64,000 nucleotides of DNA from UBA3263 sp964554335 (GTDB lineage Bacteria > Bacteroidota > Bacteroidia > Bacteroidales > Muribaculaceae): contig CAZKOF010000003.1 in NCBI GenBank assembly GCA_964554335.1, forward strand, positions 1-64,000. Reading direction: 5' to 3'. Under the pieces are notes generated by a model. It was not told where the DNA came from and ran no database searches. It worked only from the letters and a program-made list of their open reading frames with translations. Both the position numbers and the translations under genes were made by a program. Shown piece by piece: positions 17,171-25,979 of the stretch; positions within the stretch are counted from its first letter, which is position 1; every line of letters begins with the position of its first letter.

Positions 17171-17674
17171 ATGAAACAGGCCACAATTAAATATATGCTG
17201 CTCTTCGCGGCAATGTTCTCAGGCATTACCAGCCATGCTGAAAAGATTTTTGAAGCTCTCGCTTCCAATCCTCATGTCGAGTCGGTCTATGTCGGAAAGG
17301 CAATGATGAGCATGGCCCGCGGTTTTCTGAATGCGGACAACAGCTCCGAAACCAAATCGGCCCTCAATGCCGTAAAGGATATTGATTCCATTGAAATAAT
17401 CAGCTGCGAAAAAGCCTCAGCAATACCGTCGCTCAAAGAACAGGCCCGCAAAATACTCGGCAAACTCAAACTCGAGATGCTGCTTGAAACCAAAGAGGGA
17501 GACGAAAGCACCATTATTTACGGATGTACCCCCTCAGACAACAACGATGCCACCGTATCAAGTATGGTCATTGAATCATCGGAACCGGGCGAATATAGCC
17601 TCATACACATCTCCGGGACAATCGACATAAAATCACTAACGGAATTTAGTGACTCACAATCTTGCAAAAAATGA
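17171..17674 (+). CDS. DUF4252 domain secreted protein, second copy
   Basis: 167 residues, paralogous to the gene before it. It shares a signal peptide (about 1-23), VESVYVGKAMMSMARGF, SIEIISCEKASAIPSL and a closing YSLIHISGTID like YSIIVIKGTIN in the first copy. This suggests a local tandem duplication within the sigma-factor operon. Function is unknown; a periplasmic role under ECF control is inferred from position. Confidence 0.8.
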   Translation: MKQATIKYMLLFAAMFSGITSHAEKIFEALASNPHVESVYVGKAMMSMARGFLNADNSSETKSALNAVKDIDSIEIISCEKASAIPSLKEQARKILGKLKLEMLLETKEGDESTIIYGCTPSDNNDATVSSMVIESSEPGEYSLIHISGTIDIKSLTEFSDSQSCKK

Positions 17675-17692
17675 TTTAATTGACTACTTTTG
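17662..17692 (+). promoter_or_regulatory. Promoter giving a nearly leaderless glycosyltransferase mRNA
   Basis: TTG (17662-17664) and TACTTTTG (17685-17692) are 20 bases apart, a perfect fit to the consensus. The ATG at 17701 is only 8 bases after the -7 box. The -33 element lies inside the end of the preceding coding region. Confidence 0.7.
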
Positions 17693-17700
17693 CAGCCACA

Positions 17701-18828
17701 ATGAGTTCCACGCCTAAAATTTTGCTGCTGGGCGACTATAGCAACTGCCACCGCACGCTGGCCACAGGCCTGCGGCGGCTTGGTTGCGATGTCACGCAGG
17801 CATCTGACGGCACGGGCTGGATGAATACAGAACGCCAGATTGACATTTCCCGCAAACCCGGTAAACTCGGCGGTCTGGAGTTCTACATGCGTCTGCTCGC
17901 AGGCGATTTACGCCATCTGATGCGAGGATTCGACATTGTGGCTGTTCATGACCTGAATTTTGTCGGATTGCGCCCTGAGCGTCTGCGCCCGTTATTTAAG
18001 AGGCTAAAGCGTCAGAACGGGTCATTGTTTCTCACGGCGATGTCAACCGACATCGCCTATCTCGACATGGTTTCGGCAGCCGACACCCCTTTGCGCTATA
18101 GCGAATGGTTTGTCAACGGACGCCCGTCGCGCCATTATCTCGCAAATGTGACGAACTGGGAGAGTTGGCATGCTCCGGCGCTCACTTCATACCAGCACGA
18201 GGCCCTGGAGATGCTTGACGGCGCGGTTTCCGTGCTCTATGAATATCATCTCGGCATGGTCCGCACACTCGGCGAAGAACGTGCAGCTTATGGGGGACTG
18301 CCGATAGATACCGGTTTGTTTGACCCTGTTGCAATTCCCGAGAAAATCGATAAAGTGAAGATATTTCTCGGCCGCGACCGCTACCGAAAACTGATGAAAG
18401 GCTCCGACCTTCTTGAACTGGCGGCCCGCGCGGTTGTCAATGAAATGCCTGACAGAGCCGAACTGGAAATCGTTGAGAATATACCCTACTCCGAATTTGT
18501 AAAACGTCTGCGCAATGGCCACGTCGTACTCGACCAAATTTATAGCTACACGCCTGCAACGACGGCATTGATGGCCATGTCCTACGGCTTAAACGCGGTC
18601 AGCGGCGGGGAACCCGAGTATTACGATTTTATCGGTGAGGCAGACAATCGGCCAATTATAAACGCTCCAACAGAGCTTGAAAAACTGACCGACACATTAC
18701 GCGAAGTTGTTATGCACCCTGAGCAGATTGCTGAACGTGGACACAAATCGCGAGAGTTTGTGTTGAAACATAACGATACGGATGTGGTTGCCCGCCGCTT
18801 CCTCGATTTTTGGCTCGGTAAATTATGA
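17701..18828 (+). CDS. Glycosyltransferase, GT-B type (GT4-like)
   Basis: 375 residues in two Rossmann-like halves. The N-terminal half starts with KILLLGDYSNCHRTLATGL; the C-terminal half has IFLGRDRYRKLMKGSDLL, VPYSEF-like IPYSEFVKRL and ALMAMSYGLNAVSGGEPEYY, the pattern of nucleotide-sugar-binding GT-B enzymes. It probably adds a sugar to a surface polysaccharide or lipid-linked glycan; donor and acceptor are unknown. ATG 17701 was chosen over an in-frame start at 17680, because the promoter -7 box overlaps the latter. It overlaps the next glycosyltransferase gene by four bases. Confidence 0.75.
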   Translation: MSSTPKILLLGDYSNCHRTLATGLRRLGCDVTQASDGTGWMNTERQIDISRKPGKLGGLEFYMRLLAGDLRHLMRGFDIVAVHDLNFVGLRPERLRPLFKRLKRQNGSLFLTAMSTDIAYLDMVSAADTPLRYSEWFVNGRPSRHYLANVTNWESWHAPALTSYQHEALEMLDGAVSVLYEYHLGMVRTLGEERAAYGGLPIDTGLFDPVAIPEKIDKVKIFLGRDRYRKLMKGSDLLELAARAVVNEMPDRAELEIVENIPYSEFVKRLRNGHVVLDQIYSYTPATTALMAMSYGLNAVSGGEPEYYDFIGEADNRPIINAPTELEKLTDTLREVVMHPEQIAERGHKSREFVLKHNDTDVVARRFLDFWLGKL

Positions 18829-19643
18829 TGACCCTCGACCTCGCATTAGCAACTTATGGTCCTGACGGCATAAGCCGCGTTGCCGCAATGGTACTCCCTC
18901 CCGCTGAGGGCGTCAGATACATAGTTTCATGGCAAGCACACGGGGATGCCCCCATTCCCGCCGAGCTTATACGCCCCGACGTCGAAATCCACCGATTCAA
19001 TCTGCTTGGGCAATCGCTCAATCGAAATAACGCGATTGAACATTGCACGGCTGATATTATTCTTCATTCTGATGATGATTTGATATACACAGCCTCTCAG
19101 TTTGAAGAGATAATACAAGTATTTGAATGCAACCCGCAGATTGACGTCGCCACATTCAGGTCAAAAATCCACGATTACGATCGCATATACCCGGCGTCCG
19201 TAGTAAAACTTAGAGAACACCTTCCCAAGTATTATTCAGTGGGAACGATAGAGATTGCATTCAGAAGGGCAACTGCGGGAAATTTGCGCTGCTGCCCGGA
19301 ACTGGGGCTCAACTCTCCGAAACTTCATGGAGGTGAGGATGAGATGTTTTTGATGTCGGCGATTCGCCGTGGTCTTGACTGTCGTTTTTTTCCGATAACC
19401 ATATGCGAACACCCGGGAGCGTCAACCGGCACGAAAGCACACTTCACAAATGAAAACCTCCAGGCATCAGGCTGCGTAATTGCCCTTACACGACCGTGGA
19501 CCGCGATATTGCGCGTTCCTCTAAAAGCGTGGCGCGTCAGCCGCAAAGGCCAGGCATCATTTTTGCGCGCGCTATATCGCATCAGCCGCGGTGCGCTCAT
19601 GGCCCCGGGAGTCTTAAAAAGAAACCATAAATATCTTTGGTAA
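18825..19643 (+). CDS. Glycosyltransferase, GT-A type (family 2-like)
   Basis: 272 residues. The metal-binding DxD-type motif is in LHSDDDLIY (about 81-89), preceded by SLNRNNAIEHC, as in GT2 enzymes where the chain is read for a nucleotide-sugar. GGEDEMFLMSAIRRG is the later acceptor-side ED motif. No membrane segment is obvious. It is coupled to the GT-B gene before it, and the two probably act on the same glycan. Confidence 0.75.
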   Translation: MMTLDLALATYGPDGISRVAAMVLPPAEGVRYIVSWQAHGDAPIPAELIRPDVEIHRFNLLGQSLNRNNAIEHCTADIILHSDDDLIYTASQFEEIIQVFECNPQIDVATFRSKIHDYDRIYPASVVKLREHLPKYYSVGTIEIAFRRATAGNLRCCPELGLNSPKLHGGEDEMFLMSAIRRGLDCRFFPITICEHPGASTGTKAHFTNENLQASGCVIALTRPWTAILRVPLKAWRVSRKGQASFLRALYRISRGALMAPGVLKRNHKYLW

Positions 19644-19644
19644 T

Positions 19645-20049
19645 ATGAAATACTGTCAAAATTGCAATACGCAACACCCTGATTCAGCTCAGTTTTGCCC
19701 CCAATGCGGCAACCCGCTCACTTTTGTGCAGTCGACTCCTCCACCATACGGCAGCCAATATCAATCTGATGAATATGCCTATGGCAACGACGCGTTTTCA
19801 CCGTCAGGCCCGGAAGGCAAGAGCCGCGGAGTCGCAGGACTGCTGGCGATTCTTGTTGGATATTTAGGAGTGCACTATTTCTATCTCGGCAAGATCGGCG
19901 GCGGCTTGCTGACCATTCTTCTGTGTGCCGTCACATGCGGCCTTTGGAGCATTCTGGTCCTCGTACAGGGCATCCTGATGCTCTGCATGACTAACCGGGA
20001 GTTCGAACGCAAATACGTCACAAATCCGTCATCGTTCCCATTGTTTTAA
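19645..20049 (+). CDS. Zinc-ribbon and TM2 domain membrane protein
   Basis: 134 residues. The N-terminus is a zinc ribbon (CQNCNTQHPDSAQFCPQCGN). A Tyr/Ser-rich linker follows, and then a TM2 domain of two membrane helices (LLAILVGYLGVHYFYLGKIG, then LLTILLCAVTCGLWSILVL). Such proteins are common and of unknown role. It starts one base after the glycosyltransferase stop. Its own stop overlaps the stop of the convergent stress-protein gene by four bases. Confidence 0.85.
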   Translation: MKYCQNCNTQHPDSAQFCPQCGNPLTFVQSTPPPYGSQYQSDEYAYGNDAFSPSGPEGKSRGVAGLLAILVGYLGVHYFYLGKIGGGLLTILLCAVTCGLWSILVLVQGILMLCMTNREFERKYVTNPSSFPLF

Positions 20050-21167
20050 ACGGGGATAACGAGCAGCGGGATATCGGTGTGGAACAACAACCGGTGTGCC
20101 GCCCCCGGATTGAACAAGCGCGCGAAGATATTCTTTTTACGACTCGGAATGACAACAATATCACAATTGTCGAGTTCGAGCGACGGCTGAGTGCGGTCGT
20201 GCTCAACGAGGCTGAACGAGTAGGTCGGAAAATGCTCTGCGCAGTAGTCGCTTAGCGCTCTGCGGGCAGCATCGTTGGTTGCTTTTGAATAGCGGTCGTT
20301 CGGCATGCAGATAACGCGCACCTGCGCATTCATGCCCTCGGGCATCAGGCGGTTGACGGCATCGAGCGCAAGAAAATCCTCCTGTTCCAAATGTGAGAGG
20401 ACCGCGATGTTTCTTACATCGGCAAGCGATAAGAGCGGATGTTCGCTCTCGGTTACCGTCAGCGCCTGAATGCGGCAACTGTCAAGCACTTCGGCCGTGA
20501 TGCTTCCGGCCATATCATGAGCTTTTTTCTCAACCAGCCTGGTCCCCATCACAAGCAGGCGAACCTCAGGATGTTCTTTAACATACCGTCCGATGCACTC
20601 CTCGGGAACACCCTCAACAAGAACGGTCGACGATTTAATGGCCGGGAGTTTGCCCGATTTGATTTCAGCCTTCAGCTGCTGCTCAACCTGTCGTATTTGG
20701 CGGCGGGCCGTACGGGCAATGGCAACCGAAGTCTCAACACTCTCCGATTCTTTCTCAGCGTTATCGAATGTCAACGTGGCGCCCATAGACATCAGCGGGT
20801 TTGAGTGAGGAACCAGGAATGAGTGGAGCATCACAACCTTTGCATTGATGCGCAACGCAACGTTGAAAGCCATACGGGCAGCGTTAAGCGACTTTTCCGT
20901 AAAATCTACAGGAACGAGAATTGAATGAGGCTCATTATTGGCCTCGGGCTTTTCTGAACGGAAAATCTCCGGATTTTCAATTATGCGCAGAGCGAGCGGC
21001 AAATCCGACTCGGCAATGCGCACTCTGACTCCGGCAGACATAACCGGCGTTGCGAGGTTGACGTTCTGAAGCGTTACGTTTACGCCCTCGTTTTCGAGAA
21101 GAGATTTCAGTTCCGCAGCCTTGTCGAGAGTATGAATGGCAACGGTTATCAGTCGGTCATTTTCCAT
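20046..21167 (-). CDS. Universal stress protein with tandem Usp domains
   Basis: 373 residues. The first 70 or so (LITVAIHTLDKAAELKSLLE) resemble the DUF2007 signal-transducing domain. Then comes a full Usp domain from HSILVPVDFTEKSLNAARMA to about 230, including VMGTRLVEK, and a second, more divergent one (about 235-373) with DIVVIPSRKK. Usp proteins bind ATP or AMP and help survival under stress. It lies downstream of the HTH gene on the minus strand, after a terminator-like hairpin. Confidence 0.8.
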   Translation of the reverse strand: MENDRLITVAIHTLDKAAELKSLLENEGVNVTLQNVNLATPVMSAGVRVRIAESDLPLALRIIENPEIFRSEKPEANNEPHSILVPVDFTEKSLNAARMAFNVALRINAKVVMLHSFLVPHSNPLMSMGATLTFDNAEKESESVETSVAIARTARRQIRQVEQQLKAEIKSGKLPAIKSSTVLVEGVPEECIGRYVKEHPEVRLLVMGTRLVEKKAHDMAGSITAEVLDSCRIQALTVTESEHPLLSLADVRNIAVLSHLEQEDFLALDAVNRLMPEGMNAQVRVICMPNDRYSKATNDAARRALSDYCAEHFPTYSFSLVEHDRTQPSLELDNCDIVVIPSRKKNIFARLFNPGAAHRLLFHTDIPLLVIPV

Positions 21168-21182
21168 ATCATCAGAGTAGAT

Positions 21183-21214
21183 AAAAAAGCCGGAGCCATT
21201 TGTTCGGTTCCGGC
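21183..21214 (-). terminator. Intrinsic terminator after the small HTH gene
   Basis: On the minus strand, GCCGGAACC pairs with GGCTCCGGC (plus coordinates 21189-21197 and 21206-21214, one mismatch) and is followed by six T residues. Confidence 0.75.
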
Positions 21215-21226
21215 ACTTTGAGAAAA

Positions 21227-21475
21227 TTATTTTTCGGCAAGAATTTCAAGAGCCATATCGTAAATCGTAGTATCGTCAAGCACAACGATGCCGCCGTCGG
21301 GACCCGGTTCAATGTGAACACCGAGGTTCTTTCCAAACTCGTAGTTCGTACCACCGAAATAATTGCGGACGGTCTGCACGGTAATATTGAGCTTGTCGGC
21401 AATGCGGTGCATGGAACCGTCGGGAAGGCTGTCTTTGAGCTGGCGCAGCTCGTTGAAAGTGATTGTCTTGCTCAT
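21227..21475 (-). CDS. Small helix-turn-helix DNA-binding protein
   Basis: 82 residues. SMHRIADKLNITVQTVRNYFGG looks like a LacI/HTH-type DNA-reading helix pair, and the rest is a short C-terminal region ending in YDMALEILAEK. Similar short proteins are widespread in Bacteroidales and are annotated only as DNA-binding proteins. It has its own promoter and terminator, so it is a single-gene unit. Its targets are unknown. Confidence 0.75.
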   Translation of the reverse strand: MSKTITFNELRQLKDSLPDGSMHRIADKLNITVQTVRNYFGGTNYEFGKNLGVHIEPGPDGGIVVLDDTTIYDMALEILAEK

Positions 21476-21521
21476 AATTGTAAACGGAGGAGGTTTTAGA
21501 ATGGGTTTAACATATTTGATG

Positions 21522-21552
21522 TAAAGTTAGACATAAAATTTCTTGCGGCAAA
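21522..21552 (-). promoter_or_regulatory. Promoter of the HTH gene, inside a hairpin
   Basis: On the minus strand, TTTG (plus 21549-21552) is 19 bases from TAACTTTA (plus 21522-21529), one base off the consensus. The -33 element lies in the loop of the hairpin at 21531-21577. Confidence 0.5.
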
Positions 21553-21577
21553 ATTTTTTGGCCAAGAAGTTTTATGT
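21531..21577 (-). terminator. Long hairpin after the bat operon
   Basis: ACATAAAATTTCTTG (21531-21545) pairs with CAAGAAGTTTTATGT (21563-21577), 15 bp with one mismatch. It lies about 30 bases after the batE stop on the minus strand and probably ends the Bat transcript. Confidence 0.55.
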
Positions 21578-21608
21578 TATAAAGCATAAAATCTATAACT
21601 CTTTGTAT

Positions 21609-22370
21609 TTAAATAATTTCTACGGCCACAGATGAAATCCATGCGCGGTGACTATCGTCAATCTGAACGTCAAACCATGTATCGGTCGACGTTGTGAGGG
21701 AGTCAAGAATAGTCACTTTTGTCCCCTCATGAAGTAACATAGCCTCCTCGGAACGGTCTTTCGGAGCGCGGGGAGTTGTCGAAAGAATAACGGACGGAGC
21801 GGTTACAACGGCCATATTGCCGGCCGAGGCTTTGCGTGCCGAACGATAACCGAGAATATTCGCGAGAATACAGATAACAAGCAGGATTCCGGCACCGAAA
21901 AAGCCGACCTTCCGCAGTCCGACGCCCGAAGCAAAGAACCAGACACAGAGACCCGCAAGGGCAAGCGCGAAAGTCATTATAGCTATCCGTGCCCAAGCGT
22001 CGGGATGAATCTTTGCAGCGATATTGTCGGCGACTCCGCCAACAAGAGATGTTGCCGGAGCTATGCGGTCAACCGTCTTGGAGTTTACAAACTCGAGGTT
22101 ATCACGGATATCCTTGTTGGTCGGGTCGAGTCGCAAAGCCCTCTCATAGCTGACAATAGCCATGCCGGGCAAGTCACTGCGGTAATATGCGTTGCCAAGG
22201 TTATAATATCTCTCAGCCGAAGGTCCGAGACTGTCAATCGCCTCCTGATAAAGCATTGCGGCGGTCTTGAAATCATCGTTCATATATGCCGAATCGGCGT
22301 CGGCAATGATATCGGCCCGGCAGAACAACATCCGAGCGCCAATGAGCAGAATTGCTAACAGTTTCTTCAT
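21609..22370 (-). CDS. batE: BatE: TPR and SH3-like membrane protein
   Basis: 253 residues: a signal or membrane segment (about 1-20), TPR repeats (YYNLGNAYYRSDLPGMAIVS, then YERALRLDPTN), two membrane segments (about 130-175) and a C-terminal SH3b-like domain (VTILDSLTTSTDTWFDVQID). This is the BatE layout of the Bacteroides aerotolerance operon. It is the last gene, overlapping batD by four bases. It probably supports an envelope complex built with BatA-D. Confidence 0.85.
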   Translation of the reverse strand: MKKLLAILLIGARMLFCRADIIADADSAYMNDDFKTAAMLYQEAIDSLGPSAERYYNLGNAYYRSDLPGMAIVSYERALRLDPTNKDIRDNLEFVNSKTVDRIAPATSLVGGVADNIAAKIHPDAWARIAIMTFALALAGLCVWFFASGVGLRKVGFFGAGILLVICILANILGYRSARKASAGNMAVVTAPSVILSTTPRAPKDRSEEAMLLHEGTKVTILDSLTTSTDTWFDVQIDDSHRAWISSVAVEII

Positions 22371-24166
22371 TTCAAATTCTCGATTGAGTCAATAACTTCG
22401 CGTGCCGCGTCATAAGTGCTTTCAGCCGCGCCCGAGGTCTGGGGCGTATAGCGCGCCATCTCGCAGTCGTTAAGTATGGAGTTGAGCTTCTGCTGCAACT
22501 CTTCGGAGGCTCCGCGTCCGGCAAGGATATTGCGCACCGAATCACGGTTCATCTGAGATGCCGGCAACTGCAGTTTGTCGGAAAGATAGCTCTGCATTGC
22601 ACGCAAAAGCTCCTCATAGTAGCGGTCATAGTCTCTGGCTTTCAGAAGTTTTCCGGCTTTTGAAAGGCGCTTTCGTGCAACCTTTCCGGCAAGATTGAAC
22701 TTGCGACCGTTCGGATCTGATTTGGTCCTGCGGTAGCATACAAAGGCAACGACGAGCACAACGGCGAGCAGCAACGGATAAGCACACCAGTAGAACACAC
22801 TCAACGACATGTAACCGCGGAGCGCTGCAGGTTTGTCAGCTCCGACCTTAATGTGGTGTATATCCGTATTCTTGGCCTGAATATCCTGTTTTCCACTGAC
22901 GGTCGAGGAACTGACATTGGCACCTTTGCGCACGTCTATTTCAAAACCGTCGACTTTAATAGTGTTATAGTTTCCGCTCGACGGGTCGAAGTAAACGAAA
23001 TCATACTCACCGATTGTGAATTTGCCGACTGATTGAGGCACGAAAGTATATTCAATCGTTTCAGTGCCGGTCATATTGGCCCCCGATACACGGGCGTTGT
23101 TATCAATGGCAGGTTCGTAAACCTCAAACTCAGTCGGGAAGTCAACCTTAGTGGGAGTCAGGAACTTGATATTGCCCGTGCCCTCTATGGTGTATATGAT
23201 TGACGAAGCCTCGTTGGTCTTGAATACGTTGCCGATTAGGCGTGCCGACGCTTTGAACTTGCCGACTGCACCCGAGAAGTCGGCCGGCTTGGGTTCGGGA
23301 AGCGGTTTTACTTTCAGAACCGCTGAATGAGGCTTCAACTTGACTTCGGTGCTTTCCATTACCGGACGATAGCCGAAGAAGTCCTGAACATATGTCTGAC
23401 GATAGGCCTGAGCGGTATATTCGCCTCCACTGAGAGTAATCTCGCCTGAACGCTGAGGATAAAGCAGCGCGCGATAGACAACCGCAGAGTACATCTGCCG
23501 ACCGCCCACGGTTTCCGTGCGCCAGTCAATGGTCTGCGGCATGCCGAGACTCTCAATCAGGCAGCCGTCAAAGGCCGGAAGGCTTGCCGTTGACAGGCCC
23601 TCGACCTGCTGGTTTGAACTGTAAAGTTTAATGTCAACCTCTACTGCCTGCTGCTCGTAGACATTATTGCCCGAGAGGCATACACGCATAAAGAGGTCAT
23701 TTGGACCGATTTCAAAGTCTCCGCCACGATTAGGCCGACCGGTAGCGGGCCCCCCACCGCCCTGTTGAGCGGGCTGACCGGCGCCGACCTCGAACTGACC
23801 GGGCTGAGTGGAATACTGCTTGCCATTGACCGTTACGGTCTGAGATTGCACCTTTACTGTACCCTCCTCGTCGGCGAGGTATGTGAACGTATAAGAGCGG
23901 CTCTCACTGCGCTGCATATGTCCGTTGATAATGTTAATCGACGACGAGGTTGACGTTCCGGGACCTCCGACAAAGGTGCATCCGTCAAGGGTCGGCGCCT
24001 TCGGTGTCTGAACGTTACCGTCGGGATTATTCACGGTGATGCTAACTGTGAAGCGCTGTCCTACCCTTGCTGAGCGGGGAAGCGATATCTCGACAGAGGT
24101 CTGGCCGAGAGATGCGAGCACCGCTCCGGCCACGACAATAATAGAGATGAATAATCGGCGTATCAT
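22367..24166 (-). CDS. batD: BatD oxygen-tolerance protein
   Basis: 599 residues: signal peptide (about 1-22), a large extracytoplasmic BatD domain built of beta-sandwich units (SVEISLPRSARVGQRFTVSI at the start), one membrane segment near 445-470 and a cytoplasmic C-terminal helical domain. The length fits BatD. It lies between batB/C and batE. In Bacteroides fragilis the Bat proteins form a membrane-associated complex linked to aerotolerance; a stress or envelope role here is inferred. Confidence 0.88.
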   Translation of the reverse strand: MIRRLFISIIVVAGAVLASLGQTSVEISLPRSARVGQRFTVSITVNNPDGNVQTPKAPTLDGCTFVGGPGTSTSSSINIINGHMQRSESRSYTFTYLADEEGTVKVQSQTVTVNGKQYSTQPGQFEVGAGQPAQQGGGGPATGRPNRGGDFEIGPNDLFMRVCLSGNNVYEQQAVEVDIKLYSSNQQVEGLSTASLPAFDGCLIESLGMPQTIDWRTETVGGRQMYSAVVYRALLYPQRSGEITLSGGEYTAQAYRQTYVQDFFGYRPVMESTEVKLKPHSAVLKVKPLPEPKPADFSGAVGKFKASARLIGNVFKTNEASSIIYTIEGTGNIKFLTPTKVDFPTEFEVYEPAIDNNARVSGANMTGTETIEYTFVPQSVGKFTIGEYDFVYFDPSSGNYNTIKVDGFEIDVRKGANVSSSTVSGKQDIQAKNTDIHHIKVGADKPAALRGYMSLSVFYWCAYPLLLAVVLVVAFVCYRRTKSDPNGRKFNLAGKVARKRLSKAGKLLKARDYDRYYEELLRAMQSYLSDKLQLPASQMNRDSVRNILAGRGASEELQQKLNSILNDCEMARYTPQTSGAAESTYDAAREVIDSIENLK

Positions 24167-24181
24167 TTAATATCAATCTTT

Positions 24182-25975
24182 TTACCAGTTCTTACCGTGA
24201 TTGCGCCGGCCTCCGCCCTTGGAGGGGTCGCTCTTCGCACGCGCGCGTGCAGCAGCATCTTTTTTCTCAACGGCATTGAGAATCTGATCTCGGTTACTTT
24301 GACTTATGTTCTGCTCCTGCTGTTGCTTTTGCTGCTCTTGCTGCTTTTGGTCTTGGTTCTGATCCTGATTCTGATTCTGCTCTTGCTGCTGTTTCTGCTG
24401 CTGTTGCTCTTGTTGCTGCTGATCCTGCCGGTCCTGATTTTGGTTCTGCTGCTGATCCTGAATCTTCTTCTCGACAAAGCGATAGTTCTCGCGTGTCTTT
24501 TCGTTAGCGGGGTTCTTGCGCAGAGCCTGCTTGTAGCACTCCAGTGCCTGCTGAAGTTGCTCTGACTCATAGGCAACGTTGCCGAGATTATATGCTGCAT
24601 ATTCTGCGACAGTAGGATTCTGAGCTTTCACGAGGTTCTGCATTGTCTGCAACGCATTCTGCCTGAGCTCCTGATTTTGTTCGGCATTATCGCCGGAAAG
24701 GTGCAGGCGTGTCAGCGCCTGGTTGTAGAGGCCGACCTCGCTCGCCGGATTCGCATTCAGGGCACGGGCATATAGTATCTCGGCCTCACGATAATGTCCG
24801 GCTTTGAACTGCTCGTTGCCCTCGCGGATAAACATGCGTTCGGGGCGAAGGGAGTTGTCGGGATAGTCAAGCAAGGGGGCTTTAGGAGCCTGAGCACCTG
24901 CGGCCAATGTTCCGGCAAACGCCACAACGATAACCGACGCTCCGCGGCTGAAAAAATTATACTTTCGAAGAAATCCGATTTTGCGGTTGGAGAATATGCA
25001 ATCAATGATAACCATGAGGAGGGCAATCCAGGCAAAGACGGGAAATTGCTCGTCGTTAGCCGTATAGTTGATTTTCCCAAAATTTGTCTTCTTGATTTCG
25101 TCGAGACGCTCGGCAAGCTCGTTCAGCGCCGAAGCGGAGGCTCCGTTGATGTAGACTCCCCCTCCCGCTGCGGCAATCTCCTGTGCGAGTTGTTCGTTGA
25201 GATATGTCGTGACAACCTGACCGTTCTCATCTTTGAGCCAATTGGTATAGCTGCGGTCAAGAGGGATCTGAGCACCCTTTCCGGAACCGAGCCCGATGAC
25301 ATCGACCTCAATACCCTCATCATTTGCAGCCTTTGCAACCGATACGGCATCGCCAATCTGGTCCTCAGCATCGGTTATGACAACGATAGCACGCTCAACA
25401 TCTTTCATTCCGCTGAACGAATTCATTGCGACCTGAATAGCGGCACCGATGTCCGTGCCCTGATTCTCCACCATGCCGGTAGAAATCTCATTGAGATACA
25501 ACTTGGCGGAAACAAAGTCGGGAGTCAGCGGAAGCTGAGTGAAGGCATCGCCTGCGAAGACAATAAGGCCTACGCGGTCATTATCGAGTTTGCCGAGCAG
25601 CGAGTTGAGCACATGCTTGGCTCGCTGCAGGCGGGCAATGCCGCGTGGGTCATCTGTCGACGACGCCAGCATCGAGTTAGACACGTCAACTGCAATCATC
25701 ACCTCAATGCCGCTCATCTCCTCTTCAGTAGCTTGGCCGCGAGTTCGGGGACGCGCCAACATGAAGACCATGGCAGTCAATGCAATGAGTGCAACGACGA
25801 TTTTTACCGTCGGAAGATATTTGGAAACGTCGGGCATCAGGGAGTCAAGCACCGACGAGTTGCCGAAGCGCGCAATGCGACGCCGGCGCAGAAAGCGCAT
25901 GCGCCAATAGAGCAGTGCGAAAACCACCACTGCCGCGAGCATATACAACAACCGGGGATTAGCGAAATTTACCAT
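24182..25975 (-). CDS. batB/batC: BatB-BatC fusion: VWA protein joined to TPR and Gln-rich tail
   Basis: 597 residues. The N-terminal part is BatB: membrane segments near 8-25 and 58-75, a von Willebrand A domain (about 85-270) with MIDAS motif DVSNS, and a further membrane segment near 305. It then runs on, without a stop, into a second membrane/signal-like segment (about 340) and a BatC-like TPR region (EGNEQFKAGHYREAEILYAR and ALECYKQALRKNPANEKT). Residues about 505-556 are almost only Gln, Asn, Asp, Glu and Lys. In Bacteroides, batB and batC are separate genes, so this is a fusion. It sits between batA and batD with 4- and 15-base gaps. Confidence 0.85.
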   Translation of the reverse strand: MVNFANPRLLYMLAAVVVFALLYWRMRFLRRRRIARFGNSSVLDSLMPDVSKYLPTVKIVVALIALTAMVFMLARPRTRGQATEEEMSGIEVMIAVDVSNSMLASSTDDPRGIARLQRAKHVLNSLLGKLDNDRVGLIVFAGDAFTQLPLTPDFVSAKLYLNEISTGMVENQGTDIGAAIQVAMNSFSGMKDVERAIVVITDAEDQIGDAVSVAKAANDEGIEVDVIGLGSGKGAQIPLDRSYTNWLKDENGQVVTTYLNEQLAQEIAAAGGGVYINGASASALNELAERLDEIKKTNFGKINYTANDEQFPVFAWIALLMVIIDCIFSNRKIGFLRKYNFFSRGASVIVVAFAGTLAAGAQAPKAPLLDYPDNSLRPERMFIREGNEQFKAGHYREAEILYARALNANPASEVGLYNQALTRLHLSGDNAEQNQELRQNALQTMQNLVKAQNPTVAEYAAYNLGNVAYESEQLQQALECYKQALRKNPANEKTRENYRFVEKKIQDQQQNQNQDRQDQQQQEQQQQKQQQEQNQNQDQNQDQKQQEQQKQQQEQNISQSNRDQILNAVEKKDAAARARAKSDPSKGGGRRNHGKNW

Positions 25976-25979
25976 AATA

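Noticed and set aside
24197..24565. Poly-leucine plus-strand ORF
   Set aside because: It is the reverse complement of the Gln-rich tract of the BatB/C protein, not a membrane protein gene.
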